From NCBI GenBank assembly GCA_007125255.1, contig SLDM01000058.1, positions 1 to 9,130 on the forward strand: a stretch of 9,130 nt of DNA. The letters are read 5' to 3'. This document shows positions 5,336 through 9,130 of the stretch, one piece after another. The notes beneath the pieces are model-generated. The model was given only the letters and a program-made list of their open reading frames with translations. It did not search any database and was not told the origin of the DNA. Position numbers and translations under genes: made by a program. Source of the stretch: Phycisphaerales bacterium (GTDB lineage: Bacteria; Planctomycetota; Phycisphaerae; Phycisphaerales; SM1A02). The stretch's first letter is position 1. Each line of letters opens with the position of its first letter.

Positions 5336-8300
5336 ATGAACCGAACCATATTGATCGGATTCGCTGCGTTTTTGATCGCAGCCCTCACCTGGACCGCCAG
5401 GGCGGACATCAGCCCGGACGCCGGCATGTTGCGCTATCCGCACGTCTCCAAGACGCATATTGCGTTTGTCTACGCCAATGACATCTGGCTTGTCCCGCGC
5501 GAAGGCGGGCTCGCCAAGCCCCTCGCCAGCCCGCCGGGTCAGGAAGTCAATCCGCGCTTTTCTCCGGATGGCAGGACAATCGCGTTTGTCGGCAACTACG
5601 AAGGCGGGCGGGACGTTTACACCATTCCCTTCGAGGGCGGTGTACCGGAGCGCATCACCTACCACGCCGGAGGGAAGAACTTCACCGGCTGGACGCCGGA
5701 TGGCGAAAAGCTCATCTACACGAGCAATTTCCGGTCCGGCCAGCAGCGGGCGGCGCAGATCTACACCATCTCCGCGGAAGGGGGGCATCCCGAGCAGTTG
5801 CCGATTCCCTACGGCGATGCCGGTGCGATCAGCCCGAACGGGGAGTGGCTCGCCTACACGCCCTACAACCGTGACCGCCGCACCTGGAAACGCTACCGCG
5901 GCGGTCTCGCTTCCGACATCTGGCTCTTCAACCTGAACGATCACACCTCGAAGCAGGTCACCGACTGGGAGGGAACCGACACGCTGCCCATGTGGGCGCC
6001 GAACGGCGACAAGCTCTACTGCCTCTCCGACCGGGGTGATGAAGCGCGTCTCAACATCTGGGCGTACGACATGCGCCGCGATCGCCACGAGCAGATCACC
6101 CGCTTCAGCGAATGGGACGTGAAGTGGCCGAGCATCGGTCCCGGCCCGCGCGACCGCGGAGAGATCGTCTTTCAGAACGGACCGAACCTCTATCTGCTCA
6201 ACCTCGACAACAATTCGACCCGCACCGTCGACGTGCGCATTCCCGGCGATCGGCCGAACATCCGCACGCAGCGCACCGACGTTTCCTCTTTCATCACGTA
6301 CTGGAACATCTCGCCGAAGGCGAAGCGCGCGGTGGCCGAAGCCCGGGGCGACATCTGGACCCTGCCCGCGGAGAAAGGTTCTCCGCGCAATCTCACCCGC
6401 ACCAGCGGTATTGCCGAGCGCAATCCGAGCTGGAGCCCCTGCGGGCAGTGGATCGCCTACTTCTCCGATGAATCAGGCGAGTACGAACTGTACGTCACGC
6501 AGTCCGACGGCCGGGGCGAGACGCGCCAGCTCACTGACGACGGCGGTCCCTTCAAGTACAACGCCCAATGGTCACCCTGCTCCAAGTACATCATCTTCAC
6601 CGACAAGACCAGCACGATCTTTCTGACCACGGTGGAAGAGGCGGACACCCGGAAGGTGGACCAGGACCCGTGGGCCACCGGCGGGGGAAGGAGCGGGGGA
6701 TCACTTCGCGTGGACTGGTCTCACGACAGCCAGTGGATCACCTACGGCCGCACCCTTGACAACGAGAATGATCCCTCCAGCGCGATCTTCGTCTACAACG
6801 TGAACGAGGATGAACATCATCAGCTCACCAGCGGCTACTACAACGACCGCTCACCGGTTTTCAGCCGTGATGGCGACTGGCTCTACTACGTGACCACCGG
6901 GCACTGGTCGCCGGCCTACTCCGACATGGATTCCACGTTCATCTACGCGGGCAGCAGTGTGCTCGCGGCCGTGCCGCTGCGTGAGGAGATCGAATCCCCC
7001 TGGCTCCTGGAAAGCGATGAAGAGTCCTGGGACGATGAAGAAGAAGAAGCGGAGGAGGATGAAGAAGCCGAGGACGCCGACGCCGACGCCGACGCGGACG
7101 ATGAAGCCGCGGAAGAAGAAGTCGAAGACGACGGCGTGAGCGGCGTGTGGACCGGGTCGGTCGACGTACCCGAAATGGGACCGATGACCTTCTCGATGTC
7201 GCTCACGATGACGGCCGATTACTCCGTCACCGGCACGCTGTCGATGGACATGTTCAACCTGGATCTCACCGGTGAATTTGACCCGGCGACCAGCCGGATC
7301 ACGCTGACGGGCCGTTTGCGCGAGTTTCCCGAAGCGCCGGAATCGACCATCGAAGCCACGATCGACGGCAACACGATGAGCGGCACATCGTCCTCACAGG
7401 GTGAATCCGTTGATTTCACCGCCGAGCGCACCGAAGTCGGCGCTGACGCCGCCGCCGAAGCCGATGCGGACGAAGCGCGCGAGAGCGTGGATATCGACGT
7501 CGATGGTTTCGAACGTCGCGCGATGCGGCTGCCCGTCTCTCCGGGGACCTTCGGCCGGCTCGCGGTGAACAACCGCAACCAGCTGCTCTACGTGCGCGCC
7601 TCGGGCCGCGGCCAGTCCGGATCGACCGGCATCTTCCTGTTCGATATCAAGGACGACCAGCGGCGGGAACAGTCCGTCGCCGCCGGCGCGACCCAGTTCG
7701 AGATCACCGCTGACGGCTCGAAGCTGCTGGTCATCCGCGGTGCGCGGGCGTCGATTCAGAACGCCGCCGCCGGTGCATCAGGCAAGAGCGTGCCGACGGA
7801 CAACATGATCGCGGTGATCGATCCGCGCGAAGAGTGGCGCCAGGTCGTTCGCGATGCGTGGCGCATTCAGCGCGACTTCTTCTACGTGGACAATCTTCAC
7901 GGCGTGGATTGGGACAAGATCGGCGAGCATTACCTTTCGATGGTCGCCGACGCCACCAGCCGCGAAGACGTCAGCTTTATCATCGGTGAGATGATCGGCG
8001 AGCTGAACGTCGGACATGCGTACTACTTCGGGGGCGATCACGAGAGTCAGCCGTCGGTCAGTGTCGGTTCGCTCGCCTGCGACTTCGCCTTCGATGAAGA
8101 AGCCAATGCCTACTACATCGAGCGCATCTACGAGGCGGGCGACTGGGATCGCGACGGCTTCGGCCCGCTCTCCGAAGCGGGCATCGACGTCAACGAGGGC
8201 GACTACCTGCTGGAAGTCAACGGCGTGCCGGTGGATCCGGCGCGGGATGTCTTCGCCAGTTTCCAGAATCTCGCCGGTCGCACCATTACGATCACGGTGA

Positions 8301-9055
8301 GTGAAAATCCGGAATGGGATGAAGATGCCCGCGATGTCGTCGTTCGCGCGATGGGCAGCGATGCCGCGCTGCGGTACCGCGCGTGGGTCGAGGACAACCG
8401 CCGCTACGTCGAAGAGAAGACCGACGGGCGCGTCGGTTACATCCACGTGCCCGACACCGGCGTGAACGGCCAGAACGAGCTGGTCCGCCAGTACATGGCG
8501 CAGCTCGGCAAGGAAGCGCTCATCATCGACGAGCGATGGAACGGCGGGGGACAGATCCCCACCCGCTTCATCGAGATGCTCAACCGCCCGGTCACGAACT
8601 ACTGGGCGCGGCGGGACGGCATCGACTGGAAGTGGCCGTTCGATGCGCACCACGGACCGAAGTGCATGCTCATCAACGGACCCTCTGGCTCCGGCGGTGA
8701 CATGTTCCCGTGGCTCTTCCGCCACAACGACCTCGGCAAGCTGATCGGCACCCGCACCTGGGGCGGCCTCGTCGGCATCTCCGGCAACCCGGCGCTGATC
8801 GACGGCGGCTACACCGCGGTGCCCACCTTCGGCTTCTACACCGAGGAAGGCGAGTGGTCGATCGAAGGCCACGGTGTCGATCCGGACATCGAAGTCATCG
8901 ATGATCCGGCGAAGATGGTCGACGGGGGCGATCCGCAACTGGATCGCGCGATCGAGCTGATGCTCGAAGAGGCCGATGCCAACCCGCACGTGCGGCCGGA
9001 ACGGCCCGAGCCGCCGGACCGCTCCGGCTTCGGTATCGACCCGGCCCACTGGTAA
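5336..9055 (+). CDS. Exported tricorn-like serine protease with an inserted beta-rich domain
   Basis: A 1239-aa tricorn-protease homologue, which degrades peptides. A signal peptide (about 1-23, ending ARA before Asp24) sends it out of the cytoplasm. Two beta-propellers follow: TolB/PD40-like repeats such as FSPDG (75-79) across about 35-320, and a second from about 322 to 825 (SWSPCG near 365, QWSPCS near 412). The second is interrupted at about 559-720 by acidic linkers and an extra domain. The catalytic half has the tricorn core from about 835 (DAWRIQRDFFYV), His894 in VGHAY, a PDZ-like part near 910-1000 (DYLLEVNGVPVD from 956), and an S41-type region with DERWNGGG (1065-1072), nucleophile Ser1119 in SGSGGDMFP, GTRTWGG and Glu1177 in IEGHGVDPD. 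Tricorn Ser745 is replaced by Gly893. Usual length is about 1050-1100; the excess is the insertion. The gene has its own leader and terminators on both sides. Confidence 0.93.
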   Translation: MNRTILIGFAAFLIAALTWTARADISPDAGMLRYPHVSKTHIAFVYANDIWLVPREGGLAKPLASPPGQEVNPRFSPDGRTIAFVGNYEGGRDVYTIPFEGGVPERITYHAGGKNFTGWTPDGEKLIYTSNFRSGQQRAAQIYTISAEGGHPEQLPIPYGDAGAISPNGEWLAYTPYNRDRRTWKRYRGGLASDIWLFNLNDHTSKQVTDWEGTDTLPMWAPNGDKLYCLSDRGDEARLNIWAYDMRRDRHEQITRFSEWDVKWPSIGPGPRDRGEIVFQNGPNLYLLNLDNNSTRTVDVRIPGDRPNIRTQRTDVSSFITYWNISPKAKRAVAEARGDIWTLPAEKGSPRNLTRTSGIAERNPSWSPCGQWIAYFSDESGEYELYVTQSDGRGETRQLTDDGGPFKYNAQWSPCSKYIIFTDKTSTIFLTTVEEADTRKVDQDPWATGGGRSGGSLRVDWSHDSQWITYGRTLDNENDPSSAIFVYNVNEDEHHQLTSGYYNDRSPVFSRDGDWLYYVTTGHWSPAYSDMDSTFIYAGSSVLAAVPLREEIESPWLLESDEESWDDEEEEAEEDEEAEDADADADADDEAAEEEVEDDGVSGVWTGSVDVPEMGPMTFSMSLTMTADYSVTGTLSMDMFNLDLTGEFDPATSRITLTGRLREFPEAPESTIEATIDGNTMSGTSSSQGESVDFTAERTEVGADAAAEADADEARESVDIDVDGFERRAMRLPVSPGTFGRLAVNNRNQLLYVRASGRGQSGSTGIFLFDIKDDQRREQSVAAGATQFEITADGSKLLVIRGARASIQNAAAGASGKSVPTDNMIAVIDPREEWRQVVRDAWRIQRDFFYVDNLHGVDWDKIGEHYLSMVADATSREDVSFIIGEMIGELNVGHAYYFGGDHESQPSVSVGSLACDFAFDEEANAYYIERIYEAGDWDRDGFGPLSEAGIDVNEGDYLLEVNGVPVDPARDVFASFQNLAGRTITITVSENPEWDEDARDVVVRAMGSDAALRYRAWVEDNRRYVEEKTDGRVGYIHVPDTGVNGQNELVRQYMAQLGKEALIIDERWNGGGQIPTRFIEMLNRPVTNYWARRDGIDWKWPFDAHHGPKCMLINGPSGSGGDMFPWLFRHNDLGKLIGTRTWGGLVGISGNPALIDGGYTAVPTFGFYTEEGEWSIEGHGVDPDIEVIDDPAKMVDGGDPQLDRAIELMLEEADANPHVRPERPEPPDRSGFGIDPAHW
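7073..7096 (+). repeat. GACGCC hexanucleotide repeat in the acidic linker
   Basis: Three perfect GACGCC units and a fourth, GACGCG, run in frame and encode Asp-Ala four times (residues 580-587). The run is embedded in a Glu/Asp-rich linker (about 559-599) between the second propeller and the inserted domain. Gain or loss of a unit would keep the frame, so the linker length could vary between strains. Confidence 0.8.
7139..7432 (+). other. Region encoding the extra beta-rich domain inserted in the tricorn propeller
   Basis: Residues 602-699 form a compact segment with alternating hydrophobic residues: GVWTGSVDVPEMG, FSMSLTMTADYSVTGTL, LTGEFDPATSRITLTGRL, TIEATIDGNTMSGT, DFTAER. The repeated G-T-turn pattern suggests a small antiparallel beta-sheet or barrel. 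It is bounded by acidic linkers (559-599 and about 701-717). I cannot name a family. Flanking residues resume the normal tricorn motif at VDIDVDGFERRAMRLPV (718-734), so the segment is a clean insertion. Confidence 0.65.
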
Positions 9056-9091
9056 AGCCGGTCGGCACGTACTGTTTTTAGAGGACCCTTC

Positions 9092-9123
9092 GCAACCGCC
9101 CGGATTTCCGGGCGGTTGCTTTT
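9092..9123 (+). terminator. Strong intrinsic terminator after the protease gene
   Basis: GCAACCGCCCGG (9092-9103) and CCGGGCGGTTGC (9108-9119) form a perfect 12-bp stem around ATTT, followed by TTTT (9120-9123). It lies 36 nt past the stop codon and should end the protease transcript. Confidence 0.93.
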
Positions 9124-9130
9124 GTGTCGG

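Noticed and set aside
5102..6088. Minus-strand open frame of 328 codons across the protease start
   Set aside because: It crosses the terminator and leader of the protease gene and has no family motif; a compositional shadow.
7778..9049. Long open frame on the minus strand (423 codons) opposite the protease C-terminal half
   Set aside because: It mirrors the strong tricorn coding frame in GC-rich DNA; its product has no recognisable motif and is Val/Asp/Arg-rich as expected of an antisense shadow.
1..9130. Mobile element, CRISPR array, defence or toxin-antitoxin system
   Set aside because: No transposase or integrase motifs, terminal repeats, regularly spaced repeats or paired small genes were found on either strand.

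Overview
This GC-rich window carries five genes, all on the + strand: one cut off at the left edge and four complete. Together with the flanking sequence they suggest a Planctomycetota-like bacterium, perhaps of the Phycisphaerae. The main hints are a secreted tricorn-type protease with a small beta-rich domain inserted between acidic linkers, and a DUF3299-like protein with a Cys-Cys motif beside an ABC transporter. This is inference from protein style; no rRNA or marker gene is present. I see no mobile element, CRISPR array, tRNA or rRNA, and nothing that looks like a defence system.

Layout. (1) The C-terminal part of a two-module VOC (glyoxalase-fold) ring-cleaving dioxygenase ends at 790. 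(2) After a 54-nt gap with a weak hairpin plus T-run, a PAP2-type membrane phosphatase runs 845-1612. (3) From 1733 to 5163 lies a probable transport module: an ABC ATPase (1733-2467), a MacB/FtsX-type permease (2509-3828), a 369-nt spacer without a convincing gene, and a membrane-anchored DUF3299-like protein (4198-5163). It closes with an intrinsic terminator at 5219-5239. (4) A separate unit follows: a 5' leader with a 9-bp inverted repeat that reaches the ribosome-binding region, then a 1239-residue exported tricorn-like protease (5336-9055), ended by a strong intrinsic terminator at 9092-9123.

How the genes work together. The ATPase and permease should form one ABC complex. With the DUF3299-like protein they recall the Zur-regulated MacB-like ABC operons of gammaproteobacteria (zrgABCDE in Vibrio cholerae; PA4063-PA4066 in Pseudomonas aeruginosa, from memory). 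A zinc or other metal link is therefore a reasonable but untested hypothesis, and it is the most system-like content of the window. The dioxygenase, phosphatase and protease appear to be independent genes. The protease's inserted domain and the leader inverted repeat are the other observations most worth checking.
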